A stretch of 64,000 nt of DNA from Lasiosphaeris hirsuta. Its lineage: Eukaryota > Ascomycota > Sordariomycetes > Sordariales > Lasiosphaeriaceae. The translations under genes and the position numbers were made by a program. The stretch covers positions 124,001 to 188,000 of the forward strand of contig JAUKUA010000008.1 of NCBI GenBank assembly GCA_030549175.1, written 5' to 3'. The notes below the pieces were generated by a model. The model made no database searches. It was given only the letters and a program-made list of their open reading frames with translations, and was not told where the DNA came from. Positions 34,401-47,513 of the stretch are shown piece after piece (positions within the stretch are counted from its first letter, which is position 1; every line of letters starts with the position of its first letter).

Positions 34401-37400
34401 GAGATTTTTATAATATAAGATATGATAATACTAACGATAGAGCTTTTACTTCCTAAGACTACGAAAGAAGTATAGTTTTAATAACAATAGTTTAAGATAA
34501 AGGTTATTTTTGTTATGTTAACATTTCATAAGTAGTCTAGTTAGTACTATTATAGTTACTAATATAGTAAAATGATATTATATTTTATATCGAGGATAGA
34601 GATTTCGAACGTGATATAAAAGAAATATTTTACTTAGTATCATAGAACGATTTTCTTAGTATACTTCTTACTTAATTTAAGGTTGATAGTTCCATTAAGG
34701 TTTCTAAGGGTTTTAGAATTATTTTATGTATGTAAGAGATGTTCTATTTTTTAACTAAGTCCTTACTTATGACTAAGCTAAAGGCTCTAGGGTTTAAGAG
34801 TGTTTAGACAAGTATTTTCTTAGTTTTATAGTAGATAATAATTATAGGAATAATCTTACGACTTCCGTAGTATAGTTTATAGTTATACTTAGCCTTCTTA
34901 TAAGAAGGCTTCTTAATGTTATTAAAGTGATAGGTACGCTTTTAGGTAGAGGTTGTGGTATATCGAGGCGTAGGTTCCGATACCATGAGATTTGGGATAT
35001 CAGTTAAAAATCCGATATATTCTTACTATTATATAACTTAAAAATACGAGGGAAAAGCTTAAGGCAGTCTTTTTTTATTATTATAAAGACCTTAGCCTTC
35101 TTAGATATTCGGTGAGAGATATCTTCTTATTTCTCGTTATTATCCTTATCTTTTCTTCCGTGTTTAGTTTTAACTCCGGAGATCTTTCTAGGTAGCTTAG
35201 GAATATCTTTACTATCTTCGGTTTTCTTATTATAATACTTAAGAGTATTATAACCTTGTTATCTATAACGGTAATATCTCTTACTTATCTTATACTTATT
35301 AATCTCGGCTTAGTTTATCCCAGTAGTAACTTCCTTATAAGTTTGTTAATACTTTGTTTAGGTAGGTACCGAGGGCTTATCCTCCTTGTCTTATTATTTT
35401 TACTTTAACTCCCATTTAGCCTTGTTAGTAAGTATTAGACTGGGATAGAAGATAGAGATATTAGTTTCCTCCTTATAATTGTCCTTCTTTAAACATTTCT
35501 TATTATTTAAAGTAGACTTTCCTTTTTCTTACTTAGCTTTACGATTAATTTCGTAGTTTTTTATTTTGTCCTTATAAATTAAACCGGCTATAACGATAGC
35601 TTCGAGGAAGTTAGCGTCGTTAGGAGGGAGATATCTTATATGTAAATATATTAGATTTATTATGGCTTTGAGGACGGTATTAGTGACTAGCGATTGTAAG
35701 GCCTAGCCGCTAAGATCGACGGTATGATTAAGTTTTTAAAACTTTGTTATATACTTATTTATATCTCTGTCATAGATTAGGGTCTTTATAGCTTTATAGT
35801 CCTTAGTTTTACGTACTAGGTCGTAGAAACGTTTAACTATAGCGGTAGTATAGTTATTCCATTGATTTACTAGGCTAAGCTTTTCGATCTAAGTCTCTCT
35901 TTTTTGATACTATTTAAAGGTAGTATCTTTAGTAAGGGTACTGACAAAGTTAATTTTAACCTTGTTATTGAAGAAACTTTATTTATAGACATTAAAATAT
36001 TTCTTAATAAAGTATTATTATATTTTAAACTTACCTTTATCCTTTTCGTTATATTTTTTAAGTTTCGTTATAGTTATGGTAGTACCTTAACTATAGAATT
36101 CTTAGATCGTATTAGTATTATTATAGATTAGGTCTTAATTAGTATAGATAAGGTCGAGAAAGATTACTATAGGGTCATGTAGGAATAAGGAACTTTGAAA
36201 GTTTAGACTTAAAGGTCTTAGAGGTTCTAGAGGCCCTAATAGGCCTTCTAGTAGTTTAGAAGGACTAGGAGATAAACTTATACGATATAAATTATTATCT
36301 AAGTTATTATTATTACTATTATTAAGAGATAGTAATATTTCTATCTTAATATAATAGAGAGGTAAATTTCTTCTAGTATTTCTACTTCTTATCTTAGCGT
36401 TAGAATTTTATATATTATCGACCTATCTTCGGGCTCGTGTCGAAATTTCTCGGGTAGCCTTTCTTTAGAGGTTACGGTCTAAGAGAGAGTTTTCGTTTTA
36501 GTCGAAGTATTATATAGAAGTTAATTTTTTAAACGGTTGTAATATCTATTATAAGAGTTTAATAGAAGGTATTTTCTATAAACGGGTTAGAGTTCTTTAA
36601 ATAATCTGTTCCTTATCGTAAGACCTTATTTATATTAACCTCGATATAAGAGCTTTTTTAACGAGGTTATTAAAGTAGGCCTTAAGTTAATCGAATAGTT
36701 TTTAGCCCTTTAGAGTCTATAATATTTTTAATTATTAAAATATTATAAGAGAATTAAACTAGCTTTAAGCTATAATAAACTAATAGCTAAATTCTATATT
36801 ATAATAATCTTAATAAGTTTACTTTTCTTTTTAGATATAAAGAAGTTCTTTAACTTAAATAAGCTCGGTATTTTATTTTCTAACTTACGATTCTTATTCT
36901 AACGTTTGTTGTACTCATTACTACTTTTACCTTATAATTTCCTTATAAAATACTTCTGTACGTGTAATAACAAGGTTAAGGGATTTTTTATATTAAGTCG
37001 TTTAGGTAGTAAATTAGGCTAATTTTTAGTTAACCTCAATACCGAAGGTAGTATAAAAAGCTTTTAGTTTTTACTAAGTACTTTTAAAAACGTATTAGTT
37101 TGTCTTAATATATTATATTATTAACTAGTAGTTAGTAACTAAGGTAATAAATGTTAAAGTAAGTAAATTAAGCCTTTCCTTATCTTTATATATATTATTT
37201 ATAAAGAAATAAAGTTCCTTATAAGCTTTAATAACTTAGTTATAAAGATTAATAAACTATTAAAGTAGTTTAGTAATGGTTTCTAAGCTCGATAAGAATA
37301 TAAGAAATCTTTTAATAGTCTAGATTTTTATCTCAGAAAGTTTCTAAATCATAAGGTCGGTACCAAGAGAAGGTTCGGTTTCCTAGCCCTAGATTACGAC

Positions 37401-37479
37401 TAAATATAAAGTAAGATTACCGGCTATCGTAAATAATATAACAGGCTAAAAATGTTCTTAGGTAAGAAGAAAGATTATC

Positions 37480-38809
37480 TATAATATAGGCTAACTTATA
37501 AAGGTCTAAGATATAATAACTATAAGGTAAGATATTAAATAAAGAGTTAGACTATAAAGCTTTAACCTTTTCTTAACTTTTAACTTAACCATTTAATAAA
37601 CCACCCCGATAATTACTATTAGTCTAGTTTAAAGTTTTCATACGATAAACTTAGAAACTTAATCTTCGTAAGGCTAATAAGCTTAAGGTCCGATTTAAAG
37701 GTTTAGAATAGAACGGTAAGGAAGTTAACTATCATAATATAAAGTAGTAAAGAACTAGGGAGAAAGAGGTTTAGAGAGATGAAATGATCTAACATAAGAT
37801 AAGACATAATACTTCGTAGTTATAAGTTAAGAGAAATAGAAAGATTTACAAAGTTATATTACCCCTTAGCTTTACTAAAGTTTAGCTGATAATCTTTCTA
37901 GGTTTGTCCAAAGAGAACTAGGAAGTTTCTTTCTCTCGAGGATCTATCATAACGTACCTGTCCTACTTATGGAAGGCTATGTGTAAGATATAAGGATACT
38001 AAAATACCTAAAGGATCTTCCTAGCTGCCCGTCAGTCCTAAATCTCCTTTCTAGCCGTCTGTCTCTCACACCCTACAAATCAGCGGTTACAAGCTAAGTG
38101 AAGCCGGCCCATCATACGTTAGTCCACGGGTAGTATCAGTACTTATCTATATAACTTTAACGACATAGTATCCATTACTATAGGTGTTCCTTCACGTCCT
38201 TAGTACTTACGTTAACTATAGTACTGTTAGGTTGATCCCTAGGTCGGCTGTTATAGTAACGGTTCCCTTCGTAACTTATACGTAGGGGTCACGGCTACTT
38301 ATTACTACTGAAGCTAGACTCCGGAGAACGTCGGGTTCCAGGTCTTCTAAAGGAATACCAGCGATAGCGGGGAGGTCCATGATTTGAATGACCAGCTATA
38401 AGATCTAGGCTGATTGTACAGGCCCCGACTACGATACTAAGGTTAAATAGCTTGTCCATAACAAATCTGAAGTCTGATAACATTACCTAGTATAGGCGAG
38501 GTCCGTTGTACGGCTACTCTGGCTTGTGAGTGGTTCCGGGTATTCTGTTACGACCCGTGGGTACTTTTAGGAGAATCCGCTGACCTGTGTGTCGGCTAAA
38601 TAAGCCATTAGCCACACATAAGATCATGTCCCGAGGTTGAGCCACGTTATGGCCATCCCCTGTGATAGTTCCCTTTTCCACGTGATCCATGGTAAATGTT
38701 CATGGGTCAATGGGTATATGTTTGTGTATGTGGTTCGTGCCACTGATGTATAGCTCGGTCAAGGAGGTCGGTAACCCTGTTGACCTTAGGTGAGCCTACC
38801 AGTGTGACA
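37480..38809 (-). repeat. 5' LTR of A2 (right in the window)
   Basis: It begins TATAATATAGG and ends CCAGTGTGACA. The inner half is strongly RIP-mutated; the outer 700 bases (about 38,050-38,809) retain many CpA/TpG sites. Confidence 0.8.
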
Positions 38810-40994
38810 ATATTTTAAAAAGAATAAGTTCTATGTATAAGAACTTACTTACTTAAGTTTTAAGATAATATTAAGGTAGGTTAAGATAAAACTATTAAAA
38901 CTTAAGATTATTTAAAATTAGCCCGAATTAAAGACATAGAAAGAAGTTTAAGCTTTTATTAAAGTTTTATTAAATACTTTAAATATATTATTAAACTATT
39001 TTATAAACTTATAAAAATATGAATAATATTTATATAGACCGACATATAAAAGAAGATATTTAAGAAGTTAAAGAAAGTATTTAATATAACTTTAATTCTT
39101 ATACTATCTAATTTTATTAAATCTTATATTATTAAAACGTACTTATTCAACTATGTATCTGAAGAGGTTTTTAATTAATATTAAGATAATAAAAAGTTAT
39201 ATCTAGTAATATTTTTATTAAAGGGAATTAATAGACTAGTATCATATTATAATATTGGAGATAAGAAACTTATAGTAATTATCTAATACGTTAAGAAATA
39301 AGCCTTATATTTAAATAGTACGAAAAAGCTTATAAAGATTTTAACAAACTATATAAATCTTAGAACCTTTACTATTAATAAAACTAAATAAAAGATAGAT
39401 AAGATAGGTAAAATTCCTAGCTCTATTTAACTTTAAGATCTTTTACGTTAAAGGGAAGGAAAATGATAAAGCCAATACTCCAAGTTATAAGCCCGACCAT
39501 TAAAAGATAAAAGAACCAAAAATAAAAGTGATCTTAAAGGAAGAAAAAGATAAAACTCTTATATATAAGCTATAAACCTTTTTAAACTACTACGTTAGTT
39601 TTAAGGTCAAATGATAAAATGATAACTATTAATATAAAGAGAAGACGTAAAAAAGACTTACTAAAGAAAGTAAAAGACGGATATATGTTAAACTCTCTTT
39701 TATAATAAGAAAAATATATTGGAAAGATATATAAAGGATAAATAAGAGGCTATATAAGAGTTTCGAAAACATTAAATTAAGTATAATAAAACTATAATAT
39801 CTTACTTATAAAAAAGAAGGTAAAAAAGGTTGTTTAGAAGTACTATGTATATAATAAGACTAAATTAAAGAGATATATGTAATATAAACTTTTTAAACTA
39901 CTCTCAGCTTTAAAAAGAAAATAAAATTTAATCTTAATAAATTTTATCATTAAGATCTTAAACTCTAAGAACCTAATGGCAAATATAATATATAATAATA
40001 TTTAAGTAATAATAAATAAACTTATGAAATAAGCTTATTTTCTTCTAGTTAAAAAGATTATAATTACTAAATAACTTATCTATTAATATATCTTTAGCTT
40101 AATAATATTATCTTAAATAGAGATAAGTTAATAATGATAAGATTTTAGTAAAGACTTATAATAAAGATAAGAGTAAAAAGTAAACTTTTTATTATATACT
40201 ACTTATAAATAAATAGTTAAATAGAATAGCTAAACTAGATACTTAAAATATACTTAAGGACTTATATTAATTTTAAACAAAATAACTAACTTAAACTGTT
40301 ACTTATAGTATGGATAGTTTATAATATAACTATAGTTAAATTAACTAAAGTATTATCTTATCTTATACTTTATAAATAAATATTAAAACTTTGATATAGA
40401 CTATTAACGAATGTACTATAAGTAATAGTTTATATAGATAGAGTTTAAAAACTTATGGAGTATCTAAAATAAGAACTAAAATATATATGAGAAAGAGTAA
40501 AGTTTTATTATGATAAAAATAAAGTTAAGAGATTAACTTTAAAAGAGAAAGACTATGTTTATCTTTTTTTAAGAAATTTACAAACGAAACGACTTAGTAA
40601 GAAACTCGATTTTAAGTAAGTCAAACCGTTTTATATCGTCAAAAAGTTAATAACCTTTAATTACAAATTAATCCTACCTAAGACTATAAGAATAAGAATG
40701 AAAGTCTTTTATGTTTTACTAGAAAAGAGTTTAAAAGTAGAGGTAAATAAAGAAGAATAGAATATTAAGGAATTTTTGGATTTATAGTTTAAGAATAAGA
40801 AACTTTATTATCTAATTAAATAGTTAGATTATAAGTTAAAAGATAATACGTAAGAACTATACTCTAATTTAGAATATTCTAAGTTAATTAAAGATTTTTA
40901 CTAAAAGAATCTTAACAAACTTACCTTAAGAAAATAATAAAAAAGAAGTATATCTAATAGAGTTTAAACCTTTGACCTTCCCAAAGAGAGGCTC

Positions 40995-42284
40995 TAGTAA
41001 TATTACTACTACCAGAAGCCTTTATATACCTAAGATACGCTACTACTACACTATAAGTACTAATTATTAAAAAGGCTTAAGTTCCAATAACCTATAAAGA
41101 CTTAACATACCTAGACATAAGGCTAAAATAAGTAACAAATTTCTATTTTTTCTAATACTATCTAGAAAGAAAGAGTATTTATCCGGGATCAGAAGGAAGA
41201 TTAACAAGTAAACTACTATCGATCAGGAGCTTAGGGTCAAACTAAGAGATAAGAGAAAATTCGGACGTTATCTCAGCTACCTTTTCTTAAGCCTCGAACT
41301 TAACAATGTCTTAGTATTCCTAAGTAAAGGCCTTATAAGCCATAACCTCTAAAGTACCACGTTACTTATAAAGGTAGAGAAGCCTCGAAATCTCACAGAC
41401 CAAGGTGGTAAGAACGTCCTCCTCTTTATCATCCAGTTTATTTTTCTAGTCAATCAAGAAGTTAAAGGTTAACTGACTAATACCCGTAACGTCATAAGAA
41501 AGAACGTTCAACGAAGAACAGTTCTTATAACGACGAGAACCCTCGAGGACTCTACACTTAAGTGCCTTATTAGTATAACAAGTATAAGAAGGCATTAGGG
41601 AACTAAAAGAAATACGTTAGTAGCAAAACGAAGGCGATAAGAGGTACTAGGTTTAGGGTCAGAAATAGAAGTTTTTCTTTTCCTAGGTATAATGAGAGGA
41701 AGGAGACGGAAGAGCTTAACGGGAACATAGACTAATAGGAAGAGTAGGATCTTCCCTTACTTAAGAACCTAACCAGTAGATCTTTAAAACAGAAGATCTT
41801 AGAAGGAAGGACTGCGTGTAACGTTCTATAGATTACGTAACTTATCATATAGTCTCGAAATGGTCTGTATAGTCTCTATGTAGATCGAGTGATCTGTACA
41901 CTCCCTACACAAAGCGAAAAGAATAACTGTTACTTAGACGTGTTCTTTACAATCTGTTTACAGAACGTACAGAACAAAGGAGCCACACTTAGGAAATGGT
42001 ACGTAGGTACGTACTATTTAGTTAGTATAAGTAGGTAACGTGTTAAACACCTTGGTACGTGAGGATTCCTATTCCTTACGTAAGCAATTCATATTCTACT
42101 ATATCCTAAAGTACGACTACTATAGTAATAGTAATCTGTTTGACAAAGTGTGAAACCCCCTGTCTAAGACACTTACCTTCATCACGATCAATCTCCACTT
42201 ATACTATAATCGACCTAGGCGTTCTACCTTACGATCTGTCATTCAACACTACGTACTCCGGTACTCAGTACACAGGTTGTGACA
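40995..42284 (+). repeat. 3' LTR of gypsy B copy 2, with antisense ORF remnant
   Basis: It begins TAGTAATATTACTACTACC directly after the polypurine tract and ends GGTTGTGACA. It includes an unbroken TAATATTAC at 40998-41006. On the minus strand, about 41,610-41,200, one frame is largely open and includes a Cys-spaced block (CRVLEGSRRYKNC) followed by a charged helical stretch. Similar antisense frames with Cys clusters occur, as far as I recall, in LTRs of other fungal gypsy elements; their role is unknown. Confidence 0.6.
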
Positions 42285-43145
42285 GAAATAAAAAGGTTTA
42301 TAAGGTTATATTACCTCTTAACTTTACTGAAGTTTAACTAATAATCTTTCTAGGTTGTTTCTAAAAAGGACTAGGGAGCTTCATCCTCTCAAGGATCTGT
42401 CGTAAGGCTCTCGTCTCTTTTATAGAGAGTATGTAAAATATATAAGGGCCCTAAGATATATAAAGGTCCTTTCTTTAGCTACTTTACTAGCCCGGAGCCT
42501 TAACCCCTCGTCTATCACGCCCTACCAATTAATGTTTCCACCAAGTGTTACTAACCTTTTCTTTAGTAGTCCACGGGCGGTATTAGTACTTAACTCCAAT
42601 AGTATAATAACCATAATCATAGAGGTTCCTTTATGTCCTTGATACTTATATCGAATAACGACGGTTCTCTTTATGACTCCTTAAACTTAGTTACATCTAC
42701 CTGTTACTACTAGGGCTAAACTCTGAAGAACATCGGGGTTTAAGTTGTTTATTGGGACCGTTACAATAACTAGGGGGCCTGTCTTTAAAAGTCCTACTGA
42801 AACCTCATGTAGGTCTTTTAACTGGCTAATATAACTCCCGACTACGATACTAAGATTATATAGCTACTTCTTCCAAACCTAAGGTTTAATAATACTATAG
42901 TCTACAAGCTAGGCCCTTATGATAAGCTGGCTCGACTTATGAGTGGTGTCTAGGATCCCAACTTAGGCCGAGGACCCATTGACCTACGTGTGGGCCAGGG
43001 GGTCCTGGTTGCGCCTGGATTTTTAGTGTGTGTACGTGTCCCACAGGTTGAGCCACAATATAGCCACCGTTGTGGCCATCACGGTAGACCCAGGTCAAGG
43101 AGGTGACCTACCCTGTTGACCTTAGGTGAGTCCATCAGTGTGACA
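42285..43145 (-). repeat. Truncated LTR of gypsy family C (C1)
   Basis: It matches the LTRs at 55613-56749 (opposite strand) and 62027-62885. The right end is complete (CAGTGTGACA at 43136-43145); the left end is cut at the junction with the gypsy B LTR. The outer 200 bases are little mutated, the inner part strongly. No internal region of this element remains next to it. Confidence 0.65.
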
Positions 43146-43631
43146 TATAGTAATTAAAAAATACTTAATACTTCTGTCAGAAGCACTGCACTTTTTGATG
43201 GGGTTCCAATTGTGTGATTGTATTGCTTATTGTACCTCTCTAGCCTACGGCCAGAATGGTACTACTTATAGTTGCATCTTGTTGTTGTAAACAATGCCTT
43301 GTAGTGGCTTAGCTAGTTACACAGCCACTCTGTTTGCCTTGTTTAAAGTTAACTGTTGTTGCCACTATCGTGGCATTGCTAACGCCTCAATTCTAGTATC
43401 TTCCACCCTGTTCCATCTGACAGGATCAAGATCAAGTGGAAAAGTAAGGGGGTTCAGTGTGGTTCAATTGCCGCTCGACTTCAACACGTTCAGCCGATAT
43501 TCTGTTTAAGGTCTTGTTTGCCAAAGGCTTGAAGAAGAGGAAAGAAGAAAGGTAAGATGGATGGCTGCGCAGGGCCCAGCCTTCTTATGTACTTTGTACA
43601 AGATACAAAGATATCCCTCGCTGCCTCCGCG
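43146..43631. other. Host DNA left of the hAT element
   Basis: Balanced DNA without a supported gene. An ATG-started frame of 71 codons (43294-43509) has no recognisable domain. It continues on the other side of the hAT element at 46716, since the 8-bp duplication joins them. Confidence 0.4.
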
Positions 43632-43649
43632 CTTAGGCACAGCGCCTGA

Positions 43650-43750
43650 CTCAAGCCAATCAAGCTCAAGCCGGGCACCCAGCTTGGCTTGGCTTAACCC
43701 CAAAAAAGGCGATTTGGCAAGCCAGAAGGCTAGCTTGGCTTAGCTTGAAG
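43650..43750. repeat. hAT left subterminal AAGCC/GGCTT repeats
   Basis: AAGCC, GCTTGG and related units occur in clusters just inside the left inverted repeat and mirror those at the right end. In hAT elements such units bind transposase. Confidence 0.6.
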
Positions 43751-43845
43751 TGGCTTAAATCCGGTGCCAAGCCCGGAATAATACAATTTTCCGCTCCGAA
43801 CCCCCCCTAAAAGACAAAATATCTGCCATCTAAAATACACATACT

Positions 43846-46515
43846 TCACAACCTCCAATTTCGTAGCCAATTCCGTAGGTACTGTAGCTTAGAGATTGTT
43901 AAATCTAATAACAAGTGTCTTTGTGACCCTATCGTTAACTTAACTAGGCTAAATACCCTCTCACACGCTATACTGGCACCTAGAATAGTAAATATGTCAA
44001 TTACTATCCTCGAGAGCCTTAGAAAACGCTCCTTATTAGCTAGCTACTACTCTAAGGGGTCCCCCACTTCCTCTGACATAGGCTCTAACAAGTAGATACT
44101 TACTTTATCTTCGTTAACTAGTACCACCACATGCTTCTTACGAATATCGCCATATAGGAACTGTTACCACACCAAATCGTAGGCCGGCTGTTACCGTATC
44201 GGTCTAGTAATGGGTTGTTAACGGTACTTATAGTTGTAAAGTATACGAAAGTTAGTAATTATACCAGTAGCTTACTTCTTAGGGATATATTCTTTAATCT
44301 ACAACTTCCGGAGCGATAGATAAAGTATCTAGGCTACCTAATAAACCGACGAGTTGTTTAAGGTCTAGATATACTCTTTTAACTTAGTGATAGTATAGTT
44401 AATACTTTATTAAAGATAGTTACAACCTCTTAAATCTATATTGTCATATAGAGGCTCCGGCTTAGGGATGCCGAGTTAAACTTTACTAAGTGAATATATC
44501 TAATTAACGGCCCGGTTCTATGGCTTAGGTAGGTCGACTTTGAAGCCTTAGAAGTGGTAAGGTAGTTAATTAGTAATAAATCGTTATATATACCCGGAAG
44601 TAGTAGCCGGCCTTATAAACTTAGAGATATCTCTTTATAAGATATCTTGTTATTATAGCCGTTGTAACTATAGAAGATCTAAGCCTTAGATTACTACGTT
44701 TTCGAGATAATCATTATATCTAACTCTTTAAAGCTATAACTATTATAATAGAGTATAAGTAATAGGTACTACGTTAGTAATATTAAAATTGTTACTTTTA
44801 AAGATCTTCGTTATAGTCTTAAAAGGCTATAGGATAAAGAAGATATCTATTAATATAATCTAATCTTATAGGCTTAATACATTTTCATAGTCTAGCCACT
44901 TCGCTATAGGTAGCTAAGCTAAGGTTCTAAGATAATAATCTAACAGCTTATGTATAAGAACTACCCTCTCGATTATAAAAAACATTAAATTCTATCGAAT
45001 ATTATTATCTCCTTATAATTATAAGGAACTATAGTTATTATCAAAAAAAATAGTTCCGTATTCTTCTACTTCCTATTACATAAGTTATTTCCTAACAATC
45101 CTTATAAAATCTTCACGCCGTTAAGTATTATGTTAGACCTAAGTAATAACGTTATATAGCTTACTAATAGGGCCTTTCTTCCTTCTCTATTCTAAGGCCT
45201 CTTTCTCTTCCTTCATATTTATATAGGCCTAAGAGTTAGGCTTAAGCTTACGTAAGAGCCTAAGGCTCTTACTCTTTAGAAATGTCTTAGTAATAAGATT
45301 TAAGATATGGCCGAAATAACGGATATAACGTATAGACTTTAAGATAATAAGTATATCAAAATTAAGAGTTAGATTTAAGTAGTCGATAAGACTATTGATA
45401 TAAGTATTATTTATAATGGCGTTATCTAACTAGAAGTAGCCGATACGATTTATAATATCGTAATCTTCGGTAACTTTCATAATAATAAGGGTTATGTTCT
45501 TACTATTATAATAACTAAAGATTCTCTCTATAAATAATAACTACATACGGAAGATACTATCATTATTAAGATAGTATATTATTACGGTAAGGAGCGAATA
45601 CGAATTCGGAAAGGTCTAGAGATTAAAGAAAAGATACTTCTTATAGGAAGAGGAACGGAAAGATTCTATTAAACGTTCTTTACCATAGATATATTTCTTT
45701 GTTATCTATTATACGATACTTTTACCGGCTTATAATATCAATTCGTTAATTATTTATAGGTTAAGAAGGTATAGGAAAGTACGGAAGTCTTTGTGTTATA
45801 CTACCTAAAAGGATATATTCGAATCTACGATCTAATTGATAAGAGACTTCTTAAATAGCTTTGTTACCGTATGTAAAATCGTAGGCCTGTTACTAGTTAA
45901 AAGTAGATGATAAAAGACCTTTTTTTTCAACTTGTTAATAGATTCGGAGCCTATATTACTATCAGTACTACTATCGGTATTACTACTATCTTTATTATAA
46001 TACTATATGTTATACTTCTTAGTTAGATACCTAGCCGGGCTAGTTATAACATCAGCCTTATATAGGCCTTTGTTACAAAGCTTATAAGTCCAGTAACTAC
46101 CTTCTACGCTCTTGTCCTCCCGGATCTAGGCTAGCCAGTAGCTGTGTACGCCTATCTATAACGATCGGGCGGTACGCTTATGTATCCAGTCCTCCAAAAT
46201 GTAGGTCTTGCCCTTGTATTTGATAGTAGGTATATCGGAGATGCGTGAGGGGATATCGATTCGGAGGAACATATTGGCGGCTTGATCTATGATACTAGGG
46301 AGCCGACGGCTAGTAAAAAAGAGTGGATTTATCGTAGTAAAATTACTTATTGTGACCGATCCCATGGAGATGCCATCACTAGTAGCTAACGCGGTGTTAG
46401 AAAGTGTATCGAAGTCAGCTATGATGTCGGTAGATGTAGTAGAGGTACGGATGTAGTGAAGGTGTGGATTTAGTGTGGAGGTATATGATAGAGAAACACC
46501 AACTTGGGAAGGCAT
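43846..46515 (-). pseudogene. hAT transposase, RIP-inactivated
   Basis: The frame from ATG 46515 to TGA 43846-43848 is 2670 nt, exactly 890 codons, so no net indel has occurred, but many TAG/TAA/TGA codons interrupt it after residue 119. The intact N-terminal piece is Ser/Thr-rich and ends near ILEDWIHKRTARSL. The following segment reads Trp-, Tyr- and Cys-containing sequence like the zinc-finger region of fungal hAT transposases. The C-terminal dimerisation region is very clear at about 43,885-44,000 (GASIACERVFSLVKLTIG). The length fits fungal hAT transposases of about 800-900 residues. Loss is by nonsense changes of the RIP type rather than deletion. Confidence 0.85.
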
Positions 46516-46599
46516 GCCCCTGGAAAATGCAAACTTTTTTCACATTATTTGGGCGTCCGACTTCAGGCCTATTTGGCCCTGAAAAATAGAAAAAGTGGA

Positions 46600-46700
46600 C
46601 CCAAGCCAAATCTTGCCAAATCCTGGAAATCTGGGCTTGGCTTGGCTTGAGGCTTGGCTTGGCTTGATTGGCTTGGCTTGGGTCAGCTTGGCTTGTGTCA
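46600..46700. repeat. hAT right subterminal GCTTGG repeats
   Basis: About ten GCTTG(G) units in 100 bases, in the orientation opposite to those at the left end. Confidence 0.65.
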
Positions 46701-46715
46701 GGCGCTGCTTAGGCA

Positions 46716-47513
46716 TCTCTGCAACCGCTGGCCAGCCTGAAGGTGTTGGCCCAATTGAATCCAGTGGTGGCTGCCTTGGCGCAAGGATCTGCGGCCTCGA
46801 CCAGCCCGTCAGCTGGTGTCAGCTGCCACGGCGATGTGAGCCAGCAGTGTGACAGTGTTTGAACTCCAGCGCTTCTCTACTGCACCTAAGATGGCTACAA
46901 GAGATCTGCTTCGTGCCGCGCAATCTCGATATGGACGCATAGACTCTCTGGCGAGAATCCCCTTGTGGTGTTGATGGAAGCCGTACAAGAGAGCACCTGT
47001 CACACGGGCTTCCACGAAATAGGTGAAGGCACTTGGTGAAGAACAAGCCACCCAGGGTCAAGCAGGAAAGTAGGGCAGCCTATGGAATCCGAGAGCCGCT
47101 TTAATTGGGAGAACCCCAGCCTATCATAGAGTTTAGCGTAGCCAGGCCATAGCAATTGGCTGCGAAGAGCCCACATTTGGCCCGAGGAGATGCTAGGCGC
47201 TGGAATCGAAATTATTGCTTGTTTATAAAGTTAAGGCCAAATCCTTAGCGTGGAAGCCTTGAACAAGGACCTTGAGACCCAGAAGATTATCAATTGAATT
47301 GAGGATTCTCATATTGAGGATTATCATACCCGCATATTTCCCCCTAATCTCTATAGTGTGGTTGGATTTGGCTCCGTGCTAAGAGTATTCCCGCGTCATC
47401 GCACCTACAGGCTGCCTCCCCAGACTCCATTCGCTTTCCCCTTCCCACTGTGCCTTCTCAAGGCCGATGCCAGCTTTAGTTTGTTGAACCGCAAACCCGG
47501 ATCTCCCAGCATC
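46716..47513. other. Host intergenic region and upstream region of the lipase-GTPase gene
   Basis: No gene is supported. The first part continues the host sequence interrupted by the hAT element. The last 150 bases are C/T-rich and probably include the promoter and 5' leader of the gene that starts at 47514. An open frame extends upstream of that ATG to 47358 but begins with GTG, so it is not used as evidence for an earlier start. Confidence 0.4.

Larger units (their letters stand above)
30110..38809 (-). mobile_element. Complete Ty3/gypsy chromovirus family A, copy 2 (A2)
   Basis: An 8700-bp element in minus orientation with LTRs of 1330 bp each (30110-31439 and 37480-38809) and a perfect 5-bp duplication ATATT (30105-30109 and 38810-38814). 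Read on the minus strand it has the same order as A1: gag (about 36,300-35,004), protease, reverse transcriptase (about 34,300-33,650), integrase (about 32,500-31,950) and chromodomain (about 31,640-31,500). The gag stop sits in the conserved TTTTTAA run at 35004-35011. All frames are closed by RIP-type stops. Positions of internal domains are approximate. Confidence 0.88.
29047..41002 (+). mobile_element. Ty3/gypsy chromovirus family B, copy 2, RIP-damaged and interrupted
   Basis: Internal pieces are 29047-30109 and 38815-40994. The first enters directly into the region upstream of reverse transcriptase, without primer-binding site or gag, so the 5' part is deleted. Reverse transcriptase lies at about 29,690-30,100, with the active-site block read as IYLDNVLIY. 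Integrase is at about 39,800-40,500 and a chromodomain-like segment at about 40,740-40,900. The polypurine tract AAAGAGAGG (40983-40991) precedes the LTR. It is damaged by RIP throughout and split by element A2. Confidence 0.7.
43640..46707 (-). mobile_element. Complete hAT DNA transposon, RIP-damaged
   Basis: A 3068-bp element flanked by a perfect 8-bp duplication CTTAGGCA (43632-43639 and 46708-46715). Terminal inverted repeats are CAGCGCCTGACTCAAGCC at the left and CAGCGCCTGACACAAGCC at the right (17 of 18). Many AAGCC / GGCTT units follow inside both ends, the usual subterminal transposase-binding pattern. The ends and N-terminal coding part are hardly mutated while the interior (43,850-46,140) is strongly AT-rich. 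Confidence 0.9.

Noticed and set aside
35904..36131. 75-codon plus-strand ORF in A2
   Set aside because: Antisense to the gag region; no domain.
43650..46700. CTTGG/AAGCC runs as simple microsatellites
   Set aside because: They are confined to the two ends of the hAT element in opposite orientation, so they are its subterminal repeats.
46809..47061. Two overlapping minus-strand ORFs beside the hAT element
   Set aside because: No domain, no splice signals and no promoter-like context; likely chance.
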